Shown piece by piece: positions 17,520 through 26,444 of a stretch of DNA of 64,000 nucleotides. Below the pieces are notes generated by a model. That model saw only the letters and a program-made list of their open reading frames with translations. It did not search any database and was not told where the DNA came from. Origin of the DNA: Mycolicibacter heraklionensis. GTDB lineage: Bacteria > Actinomycetota > Actinomycetes > Mycobacteriales > Mycobacteriaceae. The translations under genes were made by a program, and so were the position numbers. Where the stretch lies: positions 62,001-126,000 of the forward strand of contig NZ_LDPO01000002.1 in NCBI RefSeq assembly GCF_001021505.1, given 5' to 3'. Within the stretch, counting starts at the first letter, position 1; each line of letters opens with the position of its first letter.

Positions 17520-19108
17520 ACCTGAGGCATCCGCCTGCTCAGCTTCTCCAGCGTGAGCATCTCGCGGCCCCGGGCGTCGAGATAGGGGATACCGATCCCG
17601 TACTCGGACCAACGGGCGGCGATCTGCGATTCCAGTTCCGCGGGCAGCCGGTCGGTCGGCGGGAAACGCCGCCCGCCCCATGCCGGCCGGGGGGCGACGC
17701 CCCAACTGCGGGTGGCGTCGACGAGCACCCGCGTCCACTCGCCGCTGCCGTAGAGGTTGGTGTCATTCCGCTCCGGCGGGGTCGACGGATCCAGCGACGA
17801 GCCTAGTCCCGGACCGAAGAAGGCGATGTCGCCGCTGCCGGCGTTGACCCGGTAGGACATCGCCCAGTCCAGGGCCGCGGGGTCGTGCAGATCGACGTCT
17901 TCCTCCACAACGACGACGTTCTTGTGGAACCACATCGACCCGCCGGTGCCCCACAGCGCGGCCGCAACCTGTTGCGCATGCCCGCGGTACCGCTTCTGAA
18001 TCTGAACCAGGGTGTTCTGACCGTTGGTGACCTCGGTCATCCAGACGTCGGTGATGCCGCCGATGCCGAGATCGTCAAGGGTGTTCCAGGTGATCGCCGA
18101 GCGCGCGAAGTTGATGATGCTGTCCTCGTTGAGCATTCCGGGCCGGATGCCTTCCAGGGTGCCGCGCAGCACCGGGTCGTCACGGTGGGTGATCCGGGTG
18201 ACGCGCAGCACCGGGGCGGGCGCCGCGTCGCCGATGAAGCCCGGGTACTCGGCGAACGGGCCCTCCATGACGAAGGTGGACGGATCGGGATCGATGAAAC
18301 CCTCGACGACGATCTCGGCGGTGGCCGGCACCAGCAGCGGCACCGTGTCGCAGGCCACCAGATCGACGGGGCGGCCCAGCAGAGCGCCCATCATGTCCCA
18401 CTCGCAGATGTTCTTCGGGAACGGGCTGCCGGCGCAGAACGGCAGCACGTCATGCCACCCGTAGACGACGGCGACCGGCATGGGCTCGGGCCGGTAGTCC
18501 GCCATGTGGCCGCCCCAGCCCTGACTGGGCACCAGCAGTTTGGCGATCTTGTCGCGGTCGACGATCATGCCGCGGTACAGGCCGATGTTGTCGCGTCCGG
18601 TGACCTTGTCCTGGGTGACCACCCCGCAGAAGGTGTCCAGGTAGCGGCCGCCGTCCTCACCGTGCCACTTGGGCACCGGCAGCTCCCAGAGGTCGATGTC
18701 GGCACCCTCGACAATGTTCTGTTTGACCGGCCCGGTATCGACCACCCGCGGCGGGATGGGCCGCCGGAAGGCCTCCCGCAGGTAAGCCACGATCTGCGAA
18801 TCGCTGGTGTCCTCGGGCAGACCCAGCATCAAGGTGACCTGGCGCCGGCTGCCGATCGCCGAGGTCAGCAGCTTCGTGCACCGGGTGTCCTGGTGGCCGA
18901 TGATGTTCTCGAACAGCAGTGCCGGGCCGCCGAGACAGAGATTGGCACGGGTGATGGCGCCGATCTCCTCGTCCCAGTCCACCGGCACGCTGATCCGGCG
19001 CAACTGTCCGGCGGCCGCCAGCGTGGTGAGCCAGCTGCGCAGGTCGGGTTCCGCCCGGTGACCGTCGACGCCGGTGCCGTGTTCGGAAAGCCCTGTCCCG
19101 GTGGTCAT
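17516..19108 (-). CDS. UbiD-family prenylated-FMN decarboxylase
   Basis: 530 residues, full length for UbiD enzymes, which use prenylated FMN to (de)carboxylate unsaturated, aromatic or heteroaromatic acids. Family landmarks: 'DTFCGVVTQD' and 'NIGLYRGMIVDRDKI' (catalytic Arg), 'VVEGFIDPDPSTFVMEGPFAEYPGF' type sequence with the Glu of the Arg-Glu-Asp triad, and 'GIGGITDVWM'. The ATG at 19108 overlaps the stop of the UbiX gene by 4 nt (ATGA). The cofactor-making UbiX next to it confirms the assignment. No ubiquinone genes are near, so this is probably a catabolic or detoxifying enzyme and not the ubiquinone-pathway one. Confidence 0.92.
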   Translation of the reverse strand: MTTGTGLSEHGTGVDGHRAEPDLRSWLTTLAAAGQLRRISVPVDWDEEIGAITRANLCLGGPALLFENIIGHQDTRCTKLLTSAIGSRRQVTLMLGLPEDTSDSQIVAYLREAFRRPIPPRVVDTGPVKQNIVEGADIDLWELPVPKWHGEDGGRYLDTFCGVVTQDKVTGRDNIGLYRGMIVDRDKIAKLLVPSQGWGGHMADYRPEPMPVAVVYGWHDVLPFCAGSPFPKNICEWDMMGALLGRPVDLVACDTVPLLVPATAEIVVEGFIDPDPSTFVMEGPFAEYPGFIGDAAPAPVLRVTRITHRDDPVLRGTLEGIRPGMLNEDSIINFARSAITWNTLDDLGIGGITDVWMTEVTNGQNTLVQIQKRYRGHAQQVAAALWGTGGSMWFHKNVVVVEEDVDLHDPAALDWAMSYRVNAGSGDIAFFGPGLGSSLDPSTPPERNDTNLYGSGEWTRVLVDATRSWGVAPRPAWGGRRFPPTDRLPAELESQIAARWSEYGIGIPYLDARGREMLTLEKLSRRMPQV

Positions 19109-19737
19109 TTCGTTCCCCTCACTACGGCCAGCGGAGCCGGGTCGTCGTCGCCGCCGGGCCGGTGGTCTTTCCAGCGGTCGATCAGCGAGTGTTCGATCCC
19201 GAGTTGGTCGATGACCCGGCCGACGATGTAGTCGGTCACTTCGCCGACGGAACCAGGTCGCCCGTAGTAGGCGATGGTCGGCGGAAAGATCACCGCCCCG
19301 GCGCGGGCCAGGTGATGCATGTTCTCCAGGTGGATCTCGCTGAGCGGGGCTTCGCGTGCGACCAGGACGAGCTTGCGGCGTTCTTTGAGCGTGACGTCGG
19401 CGGCTCGGGTGATCAGGTTGTCGCTGAAGCCGATTCGGATGGCGCTCAACGTCTTCATGCTGCAGGGACACACCACCATGCCATCGGTGCGAAACGACCC
19501 GCTGGAGATGCCGGCCGCCAGGTCGCCGACGCTGTAGGTGTGCGAGGCCAGGGCCCGGACTTGCTCGACGGTGAAGTCGGTTTCGATCTTGATGGTTGCC
19601 CGTGCCCAGTCGCTCAGGACGAGATGGGTCTCGACGCCCAGCTGCCCGAGAGCTTCCAGTAGACGGATGCCCAGCGCGGCTCCGGTCGCACCGGTGATGG
19701 CGACCACCACGCGCATGTCGGCGCCTACTCGGGCCAT
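19105..19737 (-). CDS. ubiX: UbiX-family flavin prenyltransferase
   Basis: 210 residues from ATG 19737, or 203 from ATG 19716 ('MRVVVAITGATG'), which has GAGTAGG 8 nt upstream. It makes prenylated FMN for the adjacent UbiD. Motifs: 'ITGATGAALGIRLLEAL' (flavin phosphate site), 'CPCSMKTLSAI', 'SDNLITRAADVTLKERRKLVL' and 'REAPLSEIHLENM'. It overlaps both neighbours: 13 nt with the HD protein gene if the longer start is used, and 4 nt with ubiD. This tight packing shows a three-gene operon HD-ubiX-ubiD. Confidence 0.92.
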   Translation of the reverse strand: MARVGADMRVVVAITGATGAALGIRLLEALGQLGVETHLVLSDWARATIKIETDFTVEQVRALASHTYSVGDLAAGISSGSFRTDGMVVCPCSMKTLSAIRIGFSDNLITRAADVTLKERRKLVLVAREAPLSEIHLENMHHLARAGAVIFPPTIAYYGRPGSVGEVTDYIVGRVIDQLGIEHSLIDRWKDHRPGGDDDPAPLAVVRGTK

Positions 19738-20372
19738 GAGTTGCCCAGGATGAGGTCGGCGAAGTCGACCGGCTCGAAGGTGGGGTCGAGGTGCTTCAGG
19801 ACGTCGTCGTTCATGGTGCCGAAGGTGGTGTGCGGCCGGTGCCGCATCCCCTCGTTGAAGGCGGCAAGGATCTGCTTTTTGAAGTTCGGACGTGGATGGG
19901 CCGCCGTGACCGCAGCGATGTCCGCGGGGGAGAGGTCATCACGTCCGATGCCTATCACGTCGGTTTCGACGCCGGCGGTGACCAAGGCGATTTCCGGATC
20001 GAGGAACTCGGGCACGCCGGGGGTGGTGTGCAGGGCGATGGCGAGCCACACCTTGTGGGCCTCGGCTTCGCCGACTCCGTGCTGCAGCAGGAAGTCTCGC
20101 GCTGCGTTGGCGCCGTCCACCTCGAAGCGCACGGTTGATTCCAGGTAGCGCTGGGTGAGGCCCAGATCGTGAAACATCGCTGCGGCGTAAAGCAGTTCCA
20201 GATCTGGCCGCAGCCCGCGGCGGCGGCCCTGCAGCGCGCCAAACAGAAACACCCGGCGCGAATGGTCGAAGAGTAAGTCGTCTTCGGCATCTCGAATGAA
20301 CGCGGTGATCTCCCGTGCCAGCGCAGAGTCGGGAATGGTGATGTCGGCGATTGTCTCGATCGACTGGGTCAT
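19725..20372 (-). CDS. HD-domain hydrolase, cyanamide-hydratase-like
   Basis: 215 residues with one HD domain: H37 in 'FDHSRR', H68-D69 in 'MFHDLGLT', H115 in 'ALHTTPG', and a later Asp in 'VETDVIG'. The layout 'DHSRRVFLFGAL ... LYAAAMFHDLGLT' is that of the cyanamide hydratase (Ddi2-like) group, metal-dependent hydrolases of small nitrogen compounds, not of nucleotide phosphohydrolases. It is the first gene of the operon with ubiX and ubiD and divergent from a GlxA-type regulator. The coupling to decarboxylation of an unknown acid is an inference from position only. Confidence 0.82.
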   Translation of the reverse strand: MTQSIETIADITIPDSALAREITAFIRDAEDDLLFDHSRRVFLFGALQGRRRGLRPDLELLYAAAMFHDLGLTQRYLESTVRFEVDGANAARDFLLQHGVGEAEAHKVWLAIALHTTPGVPEFLDPEIALVTAGVETDVIGIGRDDLSPADIAAVTAAHPRPNFKKQILAAFNEGMRHRPHTTFGTMNDDVLKHLDPTFEPVDFADLILGNSWPE

Positions 20373-20401
20373 GGACGCATCTCCTTGCTTGGGTCTGCAG
20401 C

Positions 20402-20462
20402 CATTCTGTGTTTGGCGCGTCGAGTCGACCGCGGCCGTTCACGCCGCCTTTCCCACAGAATG
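20402..20462. promoter_or_regulatory. Inverted-repeat half-sites in the HD/GlxA divergent region
   Basis: CATTCTGTG (20402-20410) and CACAGAATG (20454-20462) are perfect 9-bp inverted copies with centres 52 bp apart, about five helical turns, on the same face of the helix. They lie between the divergent starts of the HD-ubiX-ubiD operon and the GlxA-type regulator, and are the best candidate for its operator. Confidence 0.5.
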
Positions 20463-20499
20463 CGACATGCTCCCTGAGCGGATTGGTCAGCGAAAGCGA

Positions 20500-20505
20500 C
20501 ATAAT
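20500..20505 (+). promoter_or_regulatory. Leaderless -10 box for the GlxA-type regulator
   Basis: CATAAT is followed by 6 nt and GTG 20512. It differs from TATAAT at one base and there is no ribosome binding site. This supports GTG 20512 as the start instead of the longer open frame. Confidence 0.45.
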
Positions 20506-20511
20506 GGCTGC

Positions 20512-21483
20512 GTGACAGACGCCGGTGCCGGGGCGCGACTGGTGGTGATCGTCGTCTTTGACGAGGTGACGATGCTCGATGTCGCCGGGGCCGCGGAAGT
20601 CTTCGTCGAAGCCAATCGGTTTGGCGCGGATTACCTGGTCAAGATCGCCTCGGTGGATGGCCGCGATGTCACGACCTCGATCGGCGCCCGGTTGGGCGTC
20701 ACCGACAGCATTGCCGCCATCGGGTCGGCCGACACCGTGTTGGTGGCCGGCGGCGACCAGTTACCCCGGCGGCCCATCGATCCCGCACTCGTCGAAGCCG
20801 TCAGGTCGGTGGCGGGTCGAACGCGGCGCCTGGCGTCCATCTGCACCGGGTCCTTCATCCTTGCGCAGGCCGGCATGCTCAGCGGCCGTCGTGCCACCAC
20901 CCACTGGCATGACGCCCGGTTGTTCGCGCGGGCATATCCCGACATCGCGGTGGAGCCGGACGCCATCTTCATCCGTGATGGCGACGTCTACACCTCGGCC
21001 GGGGTGTCAGCCGGCATCGACCTCGCGTTGGCGTTGGTCGAAATGGATCACGGCAGCAAGCTGGTTCGCGAGGTCGCGCGATGGTTGGTGGTCTATCTCA
21101 AACGCGCAGGCGGACAGTCACAGTTCTCCGCGCTGGTCGAGGCCGATCCGGCTCCCCAGTCTGCGCTGCGCAAGGTTACCGATGCGATTGTGGCCGACCC
21201 GGCCGACGACCACAGCGTGGACGCGCTTGCCAGGCGCGCCGCCTTGAGCAGCCGGCAACTGACAAGGCTGTTTCAGGCTGAGCTCGGGACCACCCCGGCC
21301 CGCTACGTCGAACAGGTACGCATCGATGCCGCGCGTGCCGCGCTCGATGCCGGCCACAGCGTCACCGAGTCCGCACGCCGAGCAGGATTCGGCAGTCCCG
21401 AAACCCTGCGTCGAGTATTCGTCGACCACTTGGGCGTGTCGCCGAAGGCCTACCGCGACCGGTTCCGCACGACAGTGCGCTGA
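20512..21483 (+). CDS. GlxA-family transcriptional regulator (DJ-1/PfpI + AraC domains)
   Basis: 323 residues. Residues 8-175 form a DJ-1/PfpI-like amidotransferase fold with 'FDEVTMLDVAGAAEVF' and the cysteine elbow 'SICTGSFILAQAG' near 105. Residues 225-320 carry the AraC helix-turn-helix pair ('VDALARRAALSSRQLTRLF' and 'SVTESARRAGFGSPETLRRVF'). Such regulators respond to small nitrogenous or aromatic metabolites. It is divergent from the HD-ubiX-ubiD operon and probably controls it. The GTG start at 20512 is favoured because CATAAT lies 6 nt before it. Confidence 0.88.
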   Translation: MTDAGAGARLVVIVVFDEVTMLDVAGAAEVFVEANRFGADYLVKIASVDGRDVTTSIGARLGVTDSIAAIGSADTVLVAGGDQLPRRPIDPALVEAVRSVAGRTRRLASICTGSFILAQAGMLSGRRATTHWHDARLFARAYPDIAVEPDAIFIRDGDVYTSAGVSAGIDLALALVEMDHGSKLVREVARWLVVYLKRAGGQSQFSALVEADPAPQSALRKVTDAIVADPADDHSVDALARRAALSSRQLTRLFQAELGTTPARYVEQVRIDAARAALDAGHSVTESARRAGFGSPETLRRVFVDHLGVSPKAYRDRFRTTVR

Positions 21484-21493
21484 GTCGGCGGCG

Positions 21494-23794
21494 TCAGTCC
21501 GCTTTGTCGATCAGCTTGCCCAGCGCCACCCGGTCGGATGCCAGCAGTTCGTCGATGCGCGGCTGGTTGACGTCCGCGACGATGATCTCGCCGACCTCCT
21601 GGCTGACGTTGCTGAAGATGCCGTGCTCCTTCATCTTCTCGGTCTGGTACAGGTTGTCCTGAGTGGGCGTGACGTAGTGCACCGCCGCAGCCTTGAACCG
21701 GTGGATCAGCCACAGGTGGGTGAGGTCCATCAACCGCTTCTGCCGAAGCTTCTCGGCGAAGGTGTTCTGGTCGCGCACCGTCAAGATGCTGCGACCGTGC
21801 CGGTCCTTGATCGGGTCGACGATCACGTTGGCGACCTTCTCGTCGTTGTCGCCGTAGATCCCCAGTTCCAGCACGTCGGATCCGGGACGGGTGGGCCGCA
21901 GTTGCGCACGCAGCTTCTCGCCGAGCTGATAGTGCTCGGCCCACAACGCCAGCCAATCCTCCAGCAGCTTCTTGGGCACTTCGGTCTGCACCAGGTGCTG
22001 ATGCTGCGTGGAGCCGGCGCCCATCGCCTTGGTGGTGGCCGTGCGCCCGGACGATGCGGCCAGCGCGGCGTCGCTGCGCGGTCCGCCGACCAGTGTCTGG
22101 GGTGTGCGGTACGGCGACTCCACCAGCCGCATCTTGCGCTGCAGGCGGGCCAGCGCCAGCATGCCGTCTTGCAGCAGCGTGGCCGCGAATTCCTCGGAGG
22201 CCACGCCGTCGACCTGGTGGCCGCCGTAGGTGATGAAGTTGAAGACGAAGCCCAGCTTGCCGATCTCGGCGGGGAAAGCCCGCATCTGTTCGTCGGTCAT
22301 GCCGGTGGTGTCCCAGTTGAACGAGGGGGACAGGTTGTAGGCCAGCATCTGGTCGGGGTACACGGCGTGGATCGCCTCGGCGAACTCACGAGCATCGGCC
22401 AGATCGGCGGTCTTGGTCTCCATCCAGAGCAGGTCGGCGAACGGGGCGGCGGCCAGTGACTTGGCGATCGCGTAGGGGATACCGCCGCGCACCTGGAAGT
22501 AGCCTTCGGGTGTCTTGGCCCGTTCGCAGTCCCAGCCGGGGTCGGCATTGAGCTCGGCCGCCTTTTCGCGGGCGGTGTAAAGCGGTGCCCGGGCGGCGAA
22601 TTCCCGCCACTGCGCGGCACTCATGTCTTTCGGCTCGCCTTCGCGTTCGGCGAACTCGAGCATCTCGGCGACGGCGTCGCCGAACGTCATCAGCCCGGCG
22701 TCGTTCTGCCATGCCTCGACGAACTTCGATTCGATGTCGTCGAAGACGGCGTCGACGGACTGCCGGCCGTCGTCCCGCCAGCCTTCGGCGGCTTTCGTGA
22801 TCAACGCGGTGATGCCGTTGCGTTCCAGCCAGGCGTCGGCGGCGGTGTACTCGCCCTCCGGCAGGGCGTAGAGCAGATGACCGTTGATCGCGGTGATCCC
22901 GGCGTTGTAGAAGGACCGGGTCATCGCCAGGAAACAGGCCTTGTAGGACGGGATCTTCAGGTTGGTGGTGCCCAGGATGAACGGCTGGTCGCGTTCGTCG
23001 CCGCGACTCTCGACCAGGTTGGCTGCCTCGGCGTCCGTGCGCGCGACGATGATGCCGGGCACACCCATGATGTCCAACTGGAAACGGGCGGTGTTGAGGC
23101 GCTTGATCTGCTCGTCCGAGGGCACCAGCACCTTGCCGCCCTGGTGCCCGCACTTCTTGGTGCCGGGCCGCTGATCTTCGATGTGGTAGCCGGGCACACC
23201 GGCTTCCACGAAGCGCCGGATCAGGTTGCGCACGTGGGGATCACCGCCGTGCCCGGTGTCGGCGTCGGCGATGATGAACGGCCGGTAGTCCACAGCGGGG
23301 GTGGCGGCGCGCTGTTCCTCGGTCATCTGCAGGCGCAGGTACTGCTGGTTGCGGTCGGCGGTGAGCAGGGCACGCACCAGCCCGGACGCCTCGTCGGGCA
23401 CCTGACTCAGCGGGTAGCTGGCCAGGTCGGGGCCCGGGTCTTCGGTGATGGAGCCCTTGGCGGAGGTCGCCCAGCCGCCCAGGTAGATGCCCTCGATGCC
23501 GACCCGCTTCATCACCACGGCCTGGCCGGGCGAATACGGGCCGAAGGTGGTGATGCTCTTCTTGGCGGCGAACAACTCGCGGAGCCGGGCGTAGAACGCC
23601 GTGGCCGCCTCGCGCGCCACCGGGTAGTCGGAGGGGATGGTGCCGCGCTGCTCGACGACCTGGCGGGCGGTGTAGAGACGGGTGATGCCGTCGAAACGCG
23701 GGCTGTCGAAGTACTTCTGCACCGCTGCGATGTCGGCGTCCACATCACGTTCGACCGGTGCACTCGCCGCCGCGTTCGTCTCGATGGTCGTCAT
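21494..23794 (-). CDS. aceA: Isocitrate lyase, long isoform (ICL2)
   Basis: 766 residues, exactly the length of the long mycobacterial isocitrate lyase (Rv1915/Rv1916 as one frame in strains such as CDC1551). The catalytic loop is '[14 protein letters not shown]' near residue 213, with '[12 protein letters not shown]' upstream and the substrate region '[14 protein letters not shown]' near 490. The enzyme splits isocitrate to glyoxylate and succinate in the glyoxylate shunt and can act as methylisocitrate lyase. The C-terminal 170 residues form the extra domain of ICL2 that binds acetyl-CoA or propionyl-CoA. The gene is intact here, not split. Confidence 0.96.
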   Translation of the reverse strand: MTTIETNAAASAPVERDVDADIAAVQKYFDSPRFDGITRLYTARQVVEQRGTIPSDYPVAREAATAFYARLRELFAAKKSITTFGPYSPGQAVVMKRVGIEGIYLGGWATSAKGSITEDPGPDLASYPLSQVPDEASGLVRALLTADRNQQYLRLQMTEEQRAATPAVDYRPFIIADADTGHGGDPHVRNLIRRFVEAGVPGYHIEDQRPGTKKCGHQGGKVLVPSDEQIKRLNTARFQLDIMGVPGIIVARTDAEAANLVESRGDERDQPFILGTTNLKIPSYKACFLAMTRSFYNAGITAINGHLLYALPEGEYTAADAWLERNGITALITKAAEGWRDDGRQSVDAVFDDIESKFVEAWQNDAGLMTFGDAVAEMLEFAEREGEPKDMSAAQWREFAARAPLYTAREKAAELNADPGWDCERAKTPEGYFQVRGGIPYAIAKSLAAAPFADLLWMETKTADLADAREFAEAIHAVYPDQMLAYNLSPSFNWDTTGMTDEQMRAFPAEIGKLGFVFNFITYGGHQVDGVASEEFAATLLQDGMLALARLQRKMRLVESPYRTPQTLVGGPRSDAALAASSGRTATTKAMGAGSTQHQHLVQTEVPKKLLEDWLALWAEHYQLGEKLRAQLRPTRPGSDVLELGIYGDNDEKVANVIVDPIKDRHGRSILTVRDQNTFAEKLRQKRLMDLTHLWLIHRFKAAAVHYVTPTQDNLYQTEKMKEHGIFSNVSQEVGEIIVADVNQPRIDELLASDRVALGKLIDKAD

Positions 23795-24009
23795 GGAATA
23801 TCGCTCCTGTTCGCTGGGTTGATGCGGCGGTCCCAGCTTCGCCTCTCCTTCGTCGAGCCTCGCTGAACCGCCCGGTCCGCGCGTGCTTCCTTCCCCGTAT
23901 TGTGCCGCCGTACGCTGAGCGATAGTTCGGTTTTGCCTACATCTTCAGCACTGCGCGGCCGACGCCGCAGAACTCGCACGAAGGCCTCGGATTAGTGGGC
24001 TGAGGTGGC

Positions 24010-24015
24010 TAAGCT
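24010..24015 (+). promoter_or_regulatory. Leaderless -10 box for the 121-residue membrane protein
   Basis: TAAGCT then 8 nt then ATG 24024, with no ribosome binding site. Confidence 0.5.
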
Positions 24016-24023
24016 CAGGCTCT

Positions 24024-24389
24024 ATGACGTCCCGGTCGGACCGGTGGAGAGAGCACTGGGAACAGCCGCCGCAGCCTGTCGTGGTGGGCCGCTGGGCGGC
24101 ACGGCGGATGAGCCGGCGCTTCGCCGGGGTGGGCGTCCGCATTCCGCCCGCGCGGCTACGGGAGCTGGCGGTCGGTGCACCGTTGGCGTCGGCGGAGTCA
24201 GTCGACTACGCGTTCGCGCTGGCTGCGACGGAGATGAAGCACGAGCAGCGTCTGGCCCGGGCGCGACGCAATCGGCGGCGTCTGGTCAACGCGCTCATCG
24301 TGGCCGGCCTGATGCTCGCCGCACTCAATCTGCTGATCTGTATGGGCTACCTCTTCATCAGCCTCGCGCTGCGTGAACCGGCTATGTGA
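24024..24389 (+). CDS. Small single-pass membrane protein, function unknown
   Basis: 121 residues. The first 80 residues are basic and Arg/Ala rich, with 'RWAARRMSRRFAGVGVRIPPARLREL' type sequence; a helix with many charged residues (residues 66-88) leads into one strong membrane segment at about 90-115. The topology by the positive-inside rule puts the N-terminus in the cytosol. I do not recognise the family. The gene lies between isocitrate lyase and the acyl-AMP ligase and has a leaderless promoter of its own. Confidence 0.65.
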   Translation: MTSRSDRWREHWEQPPQPVVVGRWAARRMSRRFAGVGVRIPPARLRELAVGAPLASAESVDYAFALAATEMKHEQRLARARRNRRRLVNALIVAGLMLAALNLLICMGYLFISLALREPAM

Positions 24390-24394
24390 TCCAT

Positions 24395-24417
24395 CACCAC
24401 CCAACTCCATTGTGGTG
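24395..24417 (+). terminator. Possible terminator hairpin
   Basis: CACCAC (24395-24400) pairs with GTGGTG (24412-24417) across an 11-nt loop, directly after the stop of the small membrane protein. An alternative pairing CTCCA/TGGAG overlaps it. No U-tract follows. Confidence 0.3.
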
Positions 24418-24464
24418 GAGGTCCTTTGATGTCCGAGCGGGCTTGGTCGAAGAAGCCGGGGACT

Positions 24465-24470
24465 TAGACT
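24465..24470 (+). promoter_or_regulatory. Leaderless -10 box for the acyl-AMP ligase
   Basis: TAGACT is followed by 7 nt (GCGGGGC) and ATG 24478. There is no ribosome binding site at a useful distance. Confidence 0.6.
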
Positions 24471-24477
24471 GCGGGGC

Positions 24478-26304
24478 ATGACGCAGTCGCAGCGCCCGAC
24501 GACCCTCAAAGGGCTGGTTCAGATCGAGGAGTGCCTGGACGCCGACGGCGGCATCGTTTTGCCACCGGGTGACACCTTGATCTCGCTGATCGACCGCAAT
24601 ATCGCCAACGTCGGGGACGCGGTGGCGTTCCGCTATCTCGACTATGCCGGCCAGCACGAGGGCCAGGCGGTGGAGCTGACCTGGACGCAACTCGGCGAGC
24701 GATTGCGCGCCATCGCCGCCCGGCTGCAGGGCCTTACTGCTCCCGGCGACCGGGTGGCGATCCTGGCGCCACAGGGACTCGACTACGTCACCGGGTTCTA
24801 TGCCGCGCTCAAGTGCGCGACCATTGCGGTGCCGTTGTTCGCCCCCGAATTGCCGGGTCACGCCGAGCGGCTCGACACCGCATTGCGCGACTCCACCCCG
24901 GCTGTGGTCCTGACGACAGCTGCGGTGCGGCGCGTCGTCGACGATTTTCTGGGCAAGCTGCCCCAGCAGCTGCAGCCCCGCGTTCTGGTCATCGACGAGA
25001 TACCGGACTCGGCGGGGGAGGCCTTCGTGCCCGTCGACATCGACGTCGACGACGTGTCGCACCTGCAGTACACCTCGGGCACCACGCGGCCGCCGGTCGG
25101 TGTGCAGGTGACGCACCGCTCGGTTGCCACCAACCTGCTGCAGATGATCCTGTCGATCGACATGCTGGACCGGAACACGCACGGGCTCAGCTGGTTACCG
25201 CTCTATCACGACATGGGTCTGTCGATGATCGGGTTTCCGGCCGTCTACGGGGGACACTCCACGCTGATCTCGCCGACGGCGTTCATCCGCCGGCCGCAGC
25301 GCTGGATCACTGCGCTGTCGGATGCCTCGCGGCGCGGCCGGGTGGTCACCGCCGCACCGAACTTCGCCTATGAACTGACCGCGGCGCGGGGCCTGCCCGT
25401 GCCGGGAGCCGACATCGACCTCTCGAACGTGGTGATGATCATCGGCTCCGAACCCGTGAACATGGCAGCGATCACCGCCTTCAACGAGGCGTTCGCACCG
25501 TATGGGTTGCCGCCCACCGCCATCAAGCCGTCCTACGGGATCGCTGAGGCCACGCTGTTCGTGGCCACCATCGCTCCCGATGCCGAGGCGAGCGTGCTTT
25601 ACCTGGACCGCGAGCAACTCGGTGCCGGCCACGCTTCGGCGGTTGCCGCCGATGCGCCGGGTGCGGTGGCTCAGGTCTCGTGCGGGCAGGTTGCCCGCAG
25701 CCTGTCGGCGGTGATCGTCGACGGCGACGCGGAACTGCCCGACGGTCGCATCGGCGAGATCTGGCTGCATGGCGACAACGTCACCGCCGGTTACTGGGGC
25801 CGGCCCGACGAGACCGAGCACGCGTTCGGCGCCCGGCTGCGGTCTCGGCTGGAACACGGCAGTCATGCCGGGTCGACACCGGCCGACGGTGCTTGGCTGC
25901 GCACCGGCGACCTGGGCTTCTATCTGGATGGTGAGCTCTACGTGACCGGCCGCACGGTGGATCTGATGGTTCTTGGGGGACGCGGTCACTATCCGCAGGA
26001 CATCGAGGCCACCGTGGCGGCGGCCTCACCGATGGTGCGTGCCGGTTATGTGGTGGCGTTCGCGGCGCCCGCCGATACCACCGGCCAGCTGGTGATCGTC
26101 GCCGAGCGCGCGACCGGCACCGGCCGCCAAGACCCAGCGCCGGCGGTCGCGGCCATCCGAGCGGAGGTTCAGCGGGTGCATGGGGTGAACGCCGTGGACG
26201 TGCGGTTCGTCCCTGCCGGCGCCATTCCGCGGACCACCAGCGGAAAGCTCGGCCGGATCGCGTGCCGCGAGCAGTATGTGGCGGGCACGCTCGGCGTGCA
26301 CTGA
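24478..26304 (+). CDS. Fatty-acyl-AMP ligase (FadD/FAAL type)
   Basis: 608 residues of the adenylate-forming superfamily. The ATP loop is 'LQYTSGTTRPPVGVQVTH' near 196, followed by 'GLSWLPLYHDMGLSMIG', 'KPSYGIAEATLFVA' and 'LRTGDLGFYLDGELYVTGR', with the C-terminal Lys in 'TTSGKLGR'. The 'Y(T)SGTTR-P-V' loop and the 'LPLYHDMGL' motif are those of long-chain fatty acyl-AMP ligases, which hand acyl-adenylates to polyketide synthases or acyl carriers. No polyketide synthase, carrier protein or PapA gene is adjacent, so the acceptor must be elsewhere. A PPE gene follows and an MmpL exporter converges. Confidence 0.88.
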   Translation: MTQSQRPTTLKGLVQIEECLDADGGIVLPPGDTLISLIDRNIANVGDAVAFRYLDYAGQHEGQAVELTWTQLGERLRAIAARLQGLTAPGDRVAILAPQGLDYVTGFYAALKCATIAVPLFAPELPGHAERLDTALRDSTPAVVLTTAAVRRVVDDFLGKLPQQLQPRVLVIDEIPDSAGEAFVPVDIDVDDVSHLQYTSGTTRPPVGVQVTHRSVATNLLQMILSIDMLDRNTHGLSWLPLYHDMGLSMIGFPAVYGGHSTLISPTAFIRRPQRWITALSDASRRGRVVTAAPNFAYELTAARGLPVPGADIDLSNVVMIIGSEPVNMAAITAFNEAFAPYGLPPTAIKPSYGIAEATLFVATIAPDAEASVLYLDREQLGAGHASAVAADAPGAVAQVSCGQVARSLSAVIVDGDAELPDGRIGEIWLHGDNVTAGYWGRPDETEHAFGARLRSRLEHGSHAGSTPADGAWLRTGDLGFYLDGELYVTGRTVDLMVLGGRGHYPQDIEATVAAASPMVRAGYVVAFAAPADTTGQLVIVAERATGTGRQDPAPAVAAIRAEVQRVHGVNAVDVRFVPAGAIPRTTSGKLGRIACREQYVAGTLGVH

Positions 26305-26444
26305 GACGACTGTGCTGGGGTCTGCCGGCTCTGCGGGCGCACAGCGGGCGCACAGCGCAGACCTGCCGGGCGCCAAAAATAGCTAGCTAGCCTTCCTAAA
26401 GCATCTCGCCGGCTCGTTCGCCGGCCAAGAGATAAGGGGAGGCA

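Noticed and set aside
23795..24023. RamB or other glyoxylate-shunt operator before aceA
   Set aside because: No copy of the known AAAGTTTGCAAA-like motif could be found in the upstream sequence.
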